A stretch of DNA of 34,742 nucleotides from Pigoraptor vietnamica. Taxonomy: Eukaryota > Opisthokonta > Filasterea. Below the pieces are notes generated by a model. The model had not been told where the DNA came from, ran no database searches, and saw only the letters and a list, made by a program, of their open reading frames with translations. Position numbers and translations under genes: made by a program. Of this stretch, positions 1-10,589 are shown piece by piece (positions within the stretch are counted from its first letter, which is position 1; each line of letters starts with the position of its first letter). The stretch lies in contig CALSCQ010000577.1 of the NCBI GenBank assembly GCA_943704525.1, positions 1 through 34,742 of the forward strand, written 5' to 3'.

Positions 1-89
1 CCCCCAAAAAAAAAAAAAAAAAAGAAAAAAAGAAAAAAGAAAAAAGCCTGGGTGCAATAAGTGCGAGGACGCCACAGGGTGCGACTCAC

Positions 90-1019
90 CGGTGGATGCG
101 GAAGGATTGTATCAGCCGCCTTGCCGCGCCCAGCGCATTCTCGCGTTTGGCCCACGGCTGTGCGGACGGGAGACTGCCATGTGGGGGACGTGCACACGCC
201 GACGACTGCGACGAAACATCTGCACGGCCAGCGCGCGTTACATTAAGAGTGCTGGACACGGTAACAGCGTCAGCAGCACGGTAGAGAACAAGCCACCCTA
301 CCTCCGCCGTGCGGTTTCCACGTCGCAGATCTATGGTCAACAACGCGTGCGGCCACTCTCATCACGTCTTCGTCCGTGTTGAGCGCCAGTCTCGAACGCT
401 TGGTGCGCTTGTCATCCTCGCCGCCGGCGTCGTCGTCCGCAGCTTCTTCGTTAGGGCGCGACCGCACCCGCGAAGATCCCGAATGAGCCACGCCGCTTTG
501 CTCACTGGCAGCCGGTCCCCCTCCAGCATCCTCGTGAGCATGTGCGCCGTTCGTTGTCGAAGCAGCTTGCGCCCGTTCGCTGCGGCGCGGCGTGGACCCG
601 TATGCCGCCGTCGAAGCGGAAGCGGCTTCCTTGCCATTGCGCGCGCCTCCATTGTTTGTGAACGAGTCAAGCAGGCCGAGAAGGGCGGCTGAGGGCTCCG
701 CGGGTGCCGAAGAAACAAGTCTCCCACGCGCGATCGCGTCTGCCTGATGGGTGCCATCGTGCGAATGCGAATGTGTGTCGGCTTGACGCACACCGCCGCT
801 GCTGCCGTCGGCGTCGTTCTCACGATGGCGCCGCGTATCGTCCTGCGGCAGGTCGGAGTCCCCCGCTTTGTCCTCCATCTCCTCGTCGGCCCAGGCAACG
901 TCAAGAGACAAGCGGTGGCGACTGACAGCGGACGGTGGCGGTGATGCCCTCGCACGCCGCGAAGACAGCGACAGGGGAATGCCCCGCCTTCCGTGGCTGC
1001 CTTCCTCTGTTGGCGCCAT
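90..1019 (-). CDS. Disordered hypothetical protein, N-terminal two exons (partial)
   Basis: I do not recognise this protein. The ATG at 1019-1017 follows an in-frame TAG. Exon 1 is 1019-302 and ends at a GTAGGG donor. Exon 2 is 219-90, after a gccgtgcag acceptor and before a GTGAGT donor, and the phase is consistent (one base carried over). Beyond 90 the sequence is an intron ending in a long pyrimidine tract on this strand (the poly-A/G run at 1-45), so the next exon lies outside the window. The visible 282 residues are rich in Ala, Ser, Gly, Asp and Arg, with acidic and His/Asp stretches and a basic cluster (DDKRTKRSR) that could be a nuclear localisation signal. A more ordered, helix-prone stretch ends the fragment (PWAKRENALGAARRLIQSF). 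A nuclear role is only a guess. The main uncertainty is whether the 302/219 junction is real. Confidence 0.5.
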
Positions 1020-1327
1020 TCTCTAATCAACACGCACGCACTCTCGCTTGCGGACGGTGAGAACTTGTGAATCCTCATGTGCGTGTGTTGTTTCAGTTGC
1101 CTCACCCAGTGATGTGTCATAGTCTGGACAAGGGTAAACCCTCACCCTACGACAAACAGGTGTTACCTGCTTGTGTATACCCACGGAAGCGGTCGATGTT
1201 ATCGAGGTGGGGCACGAGGAAGTCAAGGATCAACCCGAAAATGTAAAAAAGAATAGCAAACGCAGCACGCACGCACGCGAACGCATACACGCACGCACGC
1301 ACGCCGATGCAGCCCACGCCGCCCACG
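1020..1327. other. Intergenic region: 5' flank of the left gene and 3' flank of TTC17-like
   Basis: No gene is seen here. It lies between the stop of the TTC17-like gene and the start codon of the next minus-strand gene, so it should hold the terminator of one and the promoter of the other. A GCAC/CACG-rich run at about 1263-1303 (on the minus strand GTGC/GCGT repeats) is the only visible structure. I see no clear TATA box or polyadenylation signal. Confidence 0.5.
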
Positions 1328-4300
1328 CTACGCCTTTGTTGATGTCTTATCCGCGCACTGCAGTTTCGCCAACAGTCGCAGGGCCGTTCGATGGTACGGC
1401 ACCCGCAGCAAAACGCTCCTCAAACGGTGGCGGGCGCTGTCCCGATCTCCCAAGGCCATCGCAAGCAGCGCATCTTCCAAGTAGGCGTGGGGATGCACGT
1501 CGTTCGCAATCTGCTGCTTCGCCGCAGCGGAGAGTCCCGTGTTGGCGGCGTCAGGCGGCACGGCTTTGAAGATGGGGTCATTGGCCGGCGCGTGCAGCGG
1601 CGCAGCGCCGTCCTCCCGCAGCATTGTCGCCAGCAGACGGCGGCCCTCACCGTGGCTGTCGATAGCACGATATGCGTCCGCCAAGGGAACGACGACGATC
1701 TCCCTGAGATGCACGGGCACGCGCGTGAGGGCAAGCTTGCCGCATTCAATTGCCTCGTGCGGATAGCCACCCGCGCGCCACCAGAGCATAGCAAGGACAT
1801 CCCACGCCCACTGCGAGGCGACGTGGTTGTGCTGTGCGCCCAATCGAGAGGTGTGTAAGCAATTGCCAAAGACGAATAGAGTCACACAGATAATCGGCAC
1901 ATAGCGGCCCGTCCCGAAAGCCAAGAACAATGCAGCGCAACGGAAAAGAGCCATCGAATGAGGCGAGACGAGACCACGTGACGCGCACGAGACACCATTA
2001 CTGACCCCAATGCCGCGGAGCTGCGCGAGGGTCTTCCCGCGCGTCCTGAGGGGCTTGGACACCGGCGCGTCCGATCGCACGTTGTATGCGACGTACTCGC
2101 GAATTTCCGACGAGCCATCCATGAACATTGGGGGAAGCTGCTGGAGAGGGGGAGCGTCCTGAGAGGGGGACGTGTGTTAGCCACGCATCGCATTAGACGA
2201 CCAAACAACTGTGGACGTATCGCAACGATGCACGCCCATTGCAAACGCGCACCTTCCGACAGAAAGGGTACTGAAGATCGTTGAAGAGGACGCCGTTGAA
2301 GTATGTGGGGAGTTTGGGTACGACGTGACGCAGCGCCATCTCAAAATCGTAAGTGCTGCGAGGGAGAGAAGGGCGGCGTTGAGCACGTGAGGGAAGATGA
2401 ACAGGCGAAAGCCATCGGTGGCCAGTGACGAGTATGCCGTTCCCGCACTAGAGAGATAGAGACAGCTAAGATGCTTTGCGCTTATGACAAAAGACGCGAT
2501 TGGAGACCAAAGTGCGCGAGGAGAGGACAACGTACTTTACGCCGCGCGCTTCGAAGGGCACGAACACGCTGAGGTTGCGAGCGAACGTGTCGTCGACGCG
2601 CAGGGACTTGCACTCGCTGGCGGTGGGGAAGTCGGGCCGGAGGAATGGCATCCCCGCAAGTTCGTTGGCTGAATGCGTATGCATTTGGGTGTGAAGGAGG
2701 GGATTACGTGTTGGATAAGCTTAAAGCACAGACGGTAGTCCATCGACGCCACCAGGATGGGAGTCGCGGGCATTCGCAGCAAACAAAGCGAAGGAACACA
2801 AGACGCCACAGAAGCAGCGGAAAGAGAGGGAGGCCTTCGCACACACACACGGTCCCAATCACACTCACGGCTGAAGCCCTTGTCCGACTGAGGGTCCTGC
2901 TCCATCTTGCACGTGACCGCCTCGAGCGCGTCGGCCGCCATCACAAAATCCGGCTGCGCCTTCACGGCGTAGGTGAGGTGCAGCTGCGCCGCGCGAAGGT
3001 AGCCGCCCGCCGCAAGCGTTGCGCCGAGGGCATACTGCAGCACAGTCTGGTCGCTCCTGGACATGCGAGCAGATGTTAGGCGAGCAAAGGTTAGTGCGCG
3101 CGCGTGCGTGCGTGAGCATGGGTTGCCGAGTGCAAGCAATAGAAAGTTGGGACTGAACCCACGTGAAAATGGCGGCGCGAAGGAGCGTCTCCGCCTCCCG
3201 CAAGTGGCCCGTCTTGTGCATTATGTTCGCAAGGTTCAAAAGTGCCGAATCCTGCGCGCCATGAGTAACGACCACTCAGCAATCGTGACACAGTGAGGTA
3301 CGAGACAACCCTCTTGGCTCCCGCAACGAAGTTCTAACGGCGATGCTTTAACGACGCGCACACGCAAACACACAGCAAGCGCGACGGGCACACGCAAACA
3401 CACAGCAAGCGCGACGGGCACACGCAAACACACAGCAAGCACGACGGGCACACGCAAACACACAGCAAGCGCGCATCATTCACGAGGGACTGCACATGGA
3501 CGCACCTGCGCACCGACGGGGCTGTTATAGAGTGCCCGCATGGCGCAATCGACGGCGCGGCTGGACTGGCCAACGTAACGCCAGTACAGCGTGGCCCAGT
3601 TCAGCACGACAAAGTCCGTCCCATACTGCGACGGCACAGGCATTCTTCGTGTTACGCGCAGTTGAAACCCATGGTATTCTTCGCGTTACACACAACAGTT
3701 AACCCATCGCGGTAATGGTGACTGACCAACATTCCACACCAAACAAACAGTGGCCAATTTTCACCACGCACTCACACACGCCGCAGACACGTCTCAAATA
3801 ATGCGTCCGGTGAGCCATGCCACATGAACAGCCCTCACCCTGTAGAGTGCGCGCGTGAGCACTCGTGCGGTCTGGTCCAAGTCGAACTCCTCCGTCGGCG
3901 GGCCCCCGGCAGGCTGTATGGAGCGCAAAAGATTCCCAAGCCCAGCCTCCGCGACGATCGGCAGTTGCGCGCGATCGATGATAGCGCGAAGGTGGCCAAA
4001 GACGCGGTGGGAGGGGCCCGGAAGAGTAACTGCGCACGCGGGCGTGTCCTCGTATTCGAGCTTCGGGTCGAGCGGGTTGTCTGTGAGAAGGAGAACTGGA
4101 TCGAGGTCGTAGCTGCGTGTGTGTGTGCGCGTGTTGTTGGGGAAAGCGGGGGGGGGGGGGGGGGGGACAAGACTGAGCCGCCTGCCATTACATGAGCAGG
4201 TTGCAACAAACACGCAATGGGGGAGAGTTCGTCACTCCATCGCCAACACTCACTTGGGCGCCTTGAATTGCGGCGGCAAGTACCAGCTCGCAAAGTTTTC

Positions 4301-5912
4301 CACGGATGGCACCGGCCCCGCGTTCTTGCACCGCCTCTGCCGCGCGTCTTCTTCCGTCCCCGCAGTCTCTTTGTTGGCCGATTGCGTAGATGTCGGGCTC
4401 GGTGCGCCGCGGTCACCGGTGCGCGTTGGCGCAGACACTGTCGGCGTCGGCGTGGGTGACGAAGTGGCGCCCGTCGCGCCCGTCCGCGCACTTGTTGACT
4501 TCGAGGGCGAGGCAGCGCTCGTCGGCTGCGCTTTTGGCTGGGCAGTCGCGGTCGCCGAGCCCGCAGTACTTCCCGATGATTTAGACGATGACTTGGACGA
4601 CGATGTTTCGGTTTTGGCGCTGCTTGTCAGAGACGCGGGGATTGAGGACGTCGGCGTTGCCTTTGCGACAGTATTCGACGCAGACGCAGCAGCACCGTCG
4701 CTCGCTCCACCCTTCGCAGCCGCAGACGCGCTCCCAGTGCCCTTGGCGGGTTCCTTCACGTCTGCAGGCCGCTCGCTTGCCTGCGACTGCTTCGACGGCG
4801 TGGACGTCGGTGCGTCCATGGCGTCCGCGCTTGCGCCCTTTCCGGTTTTCTTCTTCTTCTGCGCGTCGGTGGCGCCGCCTTCGTTCGCCGCAGACACGAG
4901 CCAGTCCAGGTACCACGACTGATACCCACTCTCCGCCAGCCCGTACGCCCATACCGCGCGCTGACGGCAACGGGCTCGCCGGAGCCACTCGTAGCCGGCT
5001 TGCAGCCGAGGGGCCACGCGAATTGCGAGGACAAACGACTCGTCCGCGCGTCGTATTTGCTCCGCGCGGAAGCGGAGGACGCCAATCGCGAGAACGGTGT
5101 GCCCGCCGTGGGGAAACGGCACGTGCCGGACGGCCGATTCGAGTGCTTCCACGAGACCGCCCGTGTCGTTCGCGCGCGCAAGCACGCTGGCAAGCCCCGC
5201 GTGCGCGTGCCATGCGTCGTCGGTCAGCTTGTTGTTGTTGGTGCCGTCGAGCGACGCCTGCGAGAGAGCGACTGCCCTCCGATAGCAGCGGTACGCAGCA
5301 GTGAGATTGCCGATCGATCGCTGGTAGAGGCCCGCGAGAACGTGTGCGAGGGACGACTTTGGATGCTGCGGGAGGCGAAACAAGCACATGGAGGGCCCGG
5401 TTCAACACAGGCGCAAAGACTCCAATCATGATAGAAACAAAGTAATGGGTCGTAGGCGCACACCCGCACAACCATACACCATGCACACGCACACAAAACA
5501 CAGCCAATATACAGGCGTGCATACACACATACGCAGCCCAGTGCCCTTGTGCAACAGTGCGACACTCACCGCGGCCAGCGCGCCTGCAATCCGCTCCCCA
5601 ATGCCCTCCAGCCCTTCTGACGACGCCTCAAACGCAGGAATGTTTTCAAATAGCGCGACCTCCTTTTCCGCCGTATCGGAAACCGCTATCCGAAGGGGAA
5701 TTTTGCTGAGGAAGGGCCCGCGCGCAACGCCGTCGGGCGCGGGTCCGTCGCACGTGGGCACTCGAAGCTTGCGCGGCAGCTTTCGCTTTAAATCCACGGT
5801 ACCGCCGACACTGAAATTGTGCGAAGAGTTGAGTGGCAGCTTATGGTCAACGCCCATACATCTCGTCCACACGAAGAGCTCCACAAGGTAGCAATAAACA
5901 TCACACACACAC

Positions 5913-6001
<89 letters not shown>

Positions 6002-6523
6002 AACGCACGTACGCACACACACACACACAGCAGCCCACTTGACGCCGGCCCAATCAGTGACGAAGTTGAACGAATCAATCGAGACCGGCTCCTCCCGACA
6101 GTCCGCTGTGCGTGGCCAGTCGCTGATGGCATACGGAGGAAGGCGCACCTCGCCGCCCTTGTAGTCCGTGATTGAGCGCGACGTCGACAAAAGGTGATCC
6201 ACAGGTTCCTGCGGGGACGGCAATAGGCGGTGTGCGTGCGAGCGTGAGAGTGTGCGGTGCGACGAGCCTCAAGAAGAACATACTTTTGTGTAATGTTACG
6301 CAAAGCACACATTGGCGCTCAGGCACATCCAACAAGAAACAACGCGCAGAAGTGCTCTCCAATCACAACCCACCGCCTTCACGATGGTGCCGTTCTTCGT
6401 GCGCGTCCAGTGGGATATCGCGTCCACTACCGCGGCGCAGAGACCCGCCACAACGCACGCGACCAAGAGTGAGCGCAAGCATCTGCGACGCACGACATCA
6501 CACCCGGCGGCGCGTCGGCGCAT
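1328..6523 (-). CDS. TTC17: TTC17-like tetratricopeptide-repeat protein, 12 exons, about 1095 aa
   Basis: Exons on the minus strand: 6523-6374, 6208-6039, 5861-5570, 5365-4254, 4112-3839, 3625-3506, 3251-3163, 3056-2869, 2668-2536, 2355-2253, 2158-2006, 1831-1328. All junction phases agree. Residues about 15-36 form a signal peptide. They are followed by SHWTRTKNGTIVKA, which matches the mature start of animal TTC17 (THWVVTEDGKI in human, recalled). Residues 205-330 hold TPR units. A Ser/Pro/Thr/Ala low-complexity linker fills about 390-540. The family hallmark (A-x-LYWR-x-x-G, AxxCxxxAL, D-x-x-L-x-NLANI) is at about 667-730 (VLNWATLYWRYVG, ALLNLANIMHK), then a QPDF unit. A diverged repeat of it (LAMLWWRAGGYPHEAIEC) is in the last exon. 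Human TTC17 has 1141 residues. In animals it is linked to actin polymerisation and ciliogenesis, and the signal peptide here implies secretory-pathway entry. Intron 11 (2005-1832) has an unusual GTCAGT donor and could be retained in frame. Confidence 0.86.
3361..3473. repeat. 30-bp minisatellite, almost four copies, in TTC17-like intron 6
   Basis: A 30-base unit beginning cacgcaaacacacagcaagc is repeated at 3361, 3391, 3421 and (truncated) 3451, with a single g/a difference visible in the third copy. It lies in the intron between 3251 and 3506. The near identity of the copies indicates recent tandem expansion. It is not a CRISPR array because there are no unique spacers. Confidence 0.95.
4148..4166. 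repeat. Run of 19 G in TTC17-like intron 4
   Basis: An uninterrupted G run (poly-C on the gene's strand) sits about 35 bases upstream of the exon 5 acceptor at 4113, so it may serve as part of the pyrimidine-rich tract. The length is prone to sequencing error. Confidence 0.9.
5902..6029. repeat. CA/GT microsatellite in TTC17-like intron 2
   Basis: About 48 CA units with minor interruptions. On the gene's strand this is a TG tract that starts within about 10 bases of the 5' splice site at 6038. It generates spurious poly-(CV) and poly-(HT) reading frames, which I discarded. Confidence 0.95.
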
Positions 6524-7056
6524 TTTCCGGCGCCGGGACGCGCGCGGCGTGCGAGAGCGCCTCTCAGGGAGGTACCGCTATTAAAGAGCGCAAGCAAAGC
6601 AACTTTTTTTTTCACTCGCGCACTTTCGGGTGAGCTGGCGGTTTCGGGTCTGTAACAACTGACGACGTAACATGGCGCATTTGGTGAGCTACAGTGCATG
6701 GTGAGGGTCTGCTATGGCACAAATTTCAACACATACGAAAATGAAAAGCGCGCTTTGCGCCGATTCGCCCGCCATTTTTGAGGGGCGGGCTGCAGCGCGC
6801 AGAGCGTATGCCGGGAAGATGTGCGACCACGATGCGAGAAAGGGAGATTGGGGCCGTGACGGCGATATCACGTGATTCCGGGCTAAGACCCTTCTGTGCC
6901 CGTTTTTCACAGAGTCCTTTTTTTTTTTGGGTTGGACTGAACACTGCTCCAACAGTGACTGACCGCCGGCAAGTGGGACGGCAGACTGCGTAGACATACA
7001 TTTGATAGTTGTCCGAAAGACAGGAGTCTGAATACTGCGACGGCCAGCGGCCCACC
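6524..7056. promoter_or_regulatory. Intergenic region between SIR2-like 3' end and TTC17-like start
   Basis: No coding sequence is supported. It should contain the promoter of the TTC17-like gene (start codon at 6523) and the 3' end of the SIR2-like gene. A perfect TCACGTGA palindrome lies at 6868-6875, and T/A-rich runs occur at 6604-6612 and 6919-6930. Open frames across it have no recognisable composition or domain. Confidence 0.4.
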
Positions 7057-8352
7057 CTATGCACGTCGCTGTCTCACCGCCTCGAGCAGTCGCCGCACAG
7101 TCTCCGTTGCATCGCCCAGATGCACAACGTCGCGGTCGTCACGTAGATACGAAGGCACTTTGATGTCCAGCGCAACGACACGTGCCGGTGATCGCTCGTG
7201 GACGGCGCCGATGAGTCCATGGTGGTCCATGCCGACGCCCACGCACAGCAGCACTTCGAGTGCGTCGGGCACTTGATCTTTGACCGACCCGTCCCTGTTG
7301 AGATTCGTCGGGACGTAACCGCACGCGTGCATGAGAAGGTCCGTGTTCGTCGTCACGAGCGGGGCGCCTAGAAGCGCGGCAAGATCCCCTAGCGCCGCGT
7401 GGCCGACGGGGCAGAGACTTTCGTTCCACGAGAGCATCTGCGACATCGTCTCTAGAAAATCGGACACGAGGGAGTCGTCGCGATCGAGGATGCGTTGCAC
7501 GAAGCGGTCAACGAGCACGTCCTGTTCGTACATGTATTCCCTATCCTTCGCCTCGCCCGACTTGAAGCCCACGGCGGCCGAGAGCCCCGCGCCATAATAC
7601 ACGAGCACGCGCGACGCGCTCGCCAAAAGGCCCGCAACGAAATCGAGCGCGACGTGTTGCGGCGGGATTGATGGCGGCGTGGTGAGCGGTGCTCTCAAGT
7701 GCCCGCGTTTCAGCCGCTTTTCAATTTCGCTCTTCAGCCGCTCCGCCGTCCTGTCTGCCACACCGCGCTTTTCGAACAAAACGTCCACATCCTCACCGCC
7801 GCGCAGCCTTCGCCAGTCGCGATCCAATACCCAACCGGGCGCATTCATGCACTTGAACAGGGGATTCTTGATGCCAAAGTGGGCCGCAACGTTGTCGACG
7901 CGCACGAAGCGCCTCCGTTGGGCGTCCGTGAGAGCGAGTGGGAGGTCCTTCATGCGATAGACGACCACGACGTACACCAGGTAGTCGTCTATCGAATCAC
8001 GATCAGTCCGCGGGTGTTGAAGATCTTCGAGTCGACGCACGCGGAGCAAGAGATTCGCCGCAAACTCGACGTCCTCGCGATCGTCAAGAGTGGTCGGCAG
8101 GGCGCCCACGGAGTCCACATTGGTCACGGGGGGTGGGAGGTCGCAGTTTGCGTTGCTTCCTCGCAGTTCGTAGTGCTTGGCGTGCGTTTCTGCCGCCGCC
8201 AAGGCTTCGGAAGGTGCATGCTGCGCGCAAGGGCAGTTGGACGTCAAATAAAAAAAAGTGAAACGAAGGACGTCAGGGCACGAGAAGTATTTTTATGTAA
8301 CTGAGAATTCCCAAGTGCTCACCTTAGCGGGCACTAGCGTGCGAAAGGCCAT
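7057..8352 (-). CDS. SIR2-like NAD-binding protein without zinc module, 2 exons, 397 aa
   Basis: Exon 1 (8352-8323) encodes MAFRTLVPAK and ends at a GTGAGC donor. Exon 2 (8220-7057) follows a strong ttgcgcgcag acceptor in phase 0. I chose this start because the uninterrupted frame of exon 2 begins without an ATG. The C-terminal half (about 214-392) has the sirtuin Rossmann signatures: VLVYYGAGLSAAVGF (GAG-x-S), P-x-GHAALGDL, LVTTNTD (T-x-NxD), VLLCVGVGMDHHG, then RVVALD and a closing HLGDATETVRRLLEAV. Between TTNTD and the VGVGM strand only about 35 residues remain, so the four-cysteine zinc module and the usual HG catalytic histidine are absent. The TTN-x-D form resembles SIR2-type NADase/SIR2_2 proteins more than protein deacylases. 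Residues 1-210 are unrecognised. It could be an NAD hydrolase, an NAD sensor or a dead sirtuin fold. Confidence 0.72.
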
Positions 8353-9095
8353 TGCTGTGTGTATTGTCAGCGTCGTAGCGTGTGAATCTGCTCTCTGCTT
8401 GTCGTCTGTCCCGGGCCCTCAGTCTGCCCAATACCCACAAGCGTCGACGCAGTGAGAAACGCCGGCGTGCAAAACGTTTCCACCCGATTATGTATGGTGT
8501 AAGGTGAGGATTACCTTGCGGATACGATTGTGTATGATGCAAGGTGAGGGCTGCCCGTTCGGGACATCCGGGGTAAAGTCCGGGTGGCGACATATTGGAG
8601 AAGACCCCCTCCGATCGCCAAATTTTGTCCGATCGCCCAAATATCGGAGTCCCGGGTGACCGGACTATTGTCAAATGGAATGCCTTCCTGTGCGCGGTGA
8701 GCTGGCACCAAGTGTGAGAATAATAATAACAGCCCGCCTTCGTTTTCTCTCTTTCCCAACGAACCGCGACTGCTTCTCTCTCCGTGTATCTGCTGTCCTC
8801 TGTCGGGGCTTTTCGTCTCTCGTTCGAACGGCGTGTGGCGCACCATGGTTTCGTAACGCGCCGAGTCGTCGGCCTTTTTTTGCCGTGTCCACTGTCGTCC
8901 GCTCCGTCAAGTCGCACAAAGCACGTCATTATAGTTTGAGCGCTGCGCCTCTCTACACACTCGCCGCGTGTGATTTTTTTTGAAGGGGTGACGCAGCGTT
9001 AACTGGTGGCAGCGTCTGCACGCGACGTGCATTGGCTCAAGATCGAGCACTTTCGTTGTGGAATCGTGAAACCATAGCGCTCGAGGGTCACACAA
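8353..9095. promoter_or_regulatory. Divergent intergenic region: SIR2-like (-) and receptor kinase (+)
   Basis: 743 bases between two divergent start codons, so it probably carries both promoters. No ORF here shows a domain. Visible structure: a 25-base imperfect direct repeat (8486-8510 and 8526-8550) and a short CGATCGCC-CAAAT motif used twice (about 8612-8645). No TATA box is evident. Confidence 0.45.
8486..8550. repeat. Imperfect 25-base direct repeat, 40 bases apart
   Basis: The two copies start gattatgtatggtgtaaggt and gattgtgtatgatgcaaggt and match at 21 of 25 positions. They sit in the divergent intergenic region upstream of the SIR2-like gene. They may be paired regulatory sites or a decayed tandem duplication. 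Confidence 0.75.
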
Positions 9096-10535
9096 ATGTC
9101 CGCGCGGCGGAAAACGGCGGCCTCATACGCCGCCTACGCGCTCGTGGCCACAATTGCCCTCTTCTCCGGTGTCGCAGGTGGGAGCACATGCTGCTCGTGC
9201 TGTGTACGCAAATCCCCTCTGTCTCGTGCACGTCGCCGATTGTAACTGATTGAGTCTCTCGGCAGATTCGGCGTGCGTGTCCCTCTCGTGGGACTCGCCC
9301 TTGCCGTCGGAGGGCATGAATAACGCCACCCTTCCGACGATCTCGGTCACCTGCGATGCCGGCTCGACCTCCGTCCTCACACTCCGCACGAACAACAGCG
9401 AGGCTATCGTGGGCGACGCGGTGGCAACGGCCACTTTGGACGGCGGCTCTCCCTCTCGCGCCTCGTTTGCCGGAGTGCGCCTCAGGCAGGGCACCAACAC
9501 GCTGTACGTGACTGTGTCGGACTCGGCCGCCGTGCTCGTCGCGCCCTCCAACACAGTGGTCTATCCCGGTGAGCAGATTTGTTTCAGCTCGCCATCTCAC
9601 GCACTCTCTCACGATAGCCGTGGTTCTTGCGTCTCACTGACTCTGGTGCTTTGCGCCCTGTCTCGCCCCTTTTTCTTTGCCGGTTCTCCAGCGACGTTTA
9701 CGGTCGGCGGCCTCCATTTCAAGAACGGCGCCTTCCGGACCCACGCGGGCGAGTACCTCACCATGCTCACTGCGGAGATTGTGTCATCGGACAAGGTGCT
9801 CCTCCCGAACACCACGCTTCGGTACCCGCGGCGCTCGACGGCGTGCACGGCGCCCGCCACCGCCGTCAAGGCAGCCATCGATTACGTGCAGAACTACGCC
9901 GCGGACGTGTTCCTCGGGCCAGTGTGCTCGGCGGAGTCGAAGCAAGTTCACGTCAGTGAGTGCAATGCGCGCATGCATTTCAACAAAGTGGCAAGGGTGT
10001 GCGTGTGTGCTGTGTGTTGTGTCACTCGATACTTGAGTGGTTTTGCGTTTAATTTGTAACTGTTTTTTGTACGTTGCATGAGGTATCGCTGAGAAATTGT
10101 GGCCCATCACGCACAGTCGCAAGCGTGTACGGCGTCCCCATGCTCAGCTACTTGTCGGGCATCCTGGAACTCTCCGACAAGGTGGGTTATTGTGTTGTTG
10201 CACACGCGCCCCTTTGCTATGTAGCCCTTGTCGCCATTGCATTGTTTGGGCTACGTGTGAAACGGCACACGCAATCCATTCTGAGTGTGTGTGTGCCGGT
10301 CCCTCAATCGTACGAAGTCGCATCTGCGGAATTGTGTTGCGTGCGGAAGGGGCGCCTTTCTGAGCCGCTCGCGTTGTATTGCTGCAGAAAGTGTACCCGT
10401 ACTTCATCCGGGGCATGGACCCGCTCTCCGAAGACCTCGGCTACGCATCGATCGTCAGCCACTTTGGGTGGAAGACCATTGTGAGTGCACACGCCGCCTT
10501 CGTTTTGTCCCAGCCTGCTGTTAGTTGCCGCAACA

Positions 10536-10589
<54 letters not shown>

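Noticed and set aside
1-45. Poly-A run as a retroposon tail
   Set aside because: On the minus strand it reads as a pyrimidine tract right where an intron of the left-edge gene should approach its acceptor. No element body or target duplication is visible.
3334-3573. Repeated VCLRVP peptide and possible CRISPR-like array
   Set aside because: The 30-base units are directly adjacent with no spacers and lie in an intron of a eukaryotic gene, so this is a minisatellite.
4119-4922. 267-residue plus-strand frame opposite the TTC17-like linker
   Set aside because: It mirrors the low-complexity Ser/Ala/Thr linker of the minus-strand gene, and the minus frame continues TPR sequence on both sides.
5426-6312. 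Long frames full of alternating Cys-Val or His-Thr on both strands
   Set aside because: They are translations of CA/GT microsatellites. The real TTC17-like exons flank the tract and splice over it. The same holds at 16943-17100 and 23472-23900.
8221-8247. Start of the SIR2-like protein at the left end of its open frame (8247)
   Set aside because: That codon is TTG, and a strong acceptor directly precedes CATGCACC. An upstream ATG exon at 8352-8323 joins in phase.
8324-8983. Possible small genes in the 8.3-9.0 kb divergent region
   Set aside because: Frames on both strands are Arg/Ser-rich, without domains or supporting splice structure. The region fits a promoter better.
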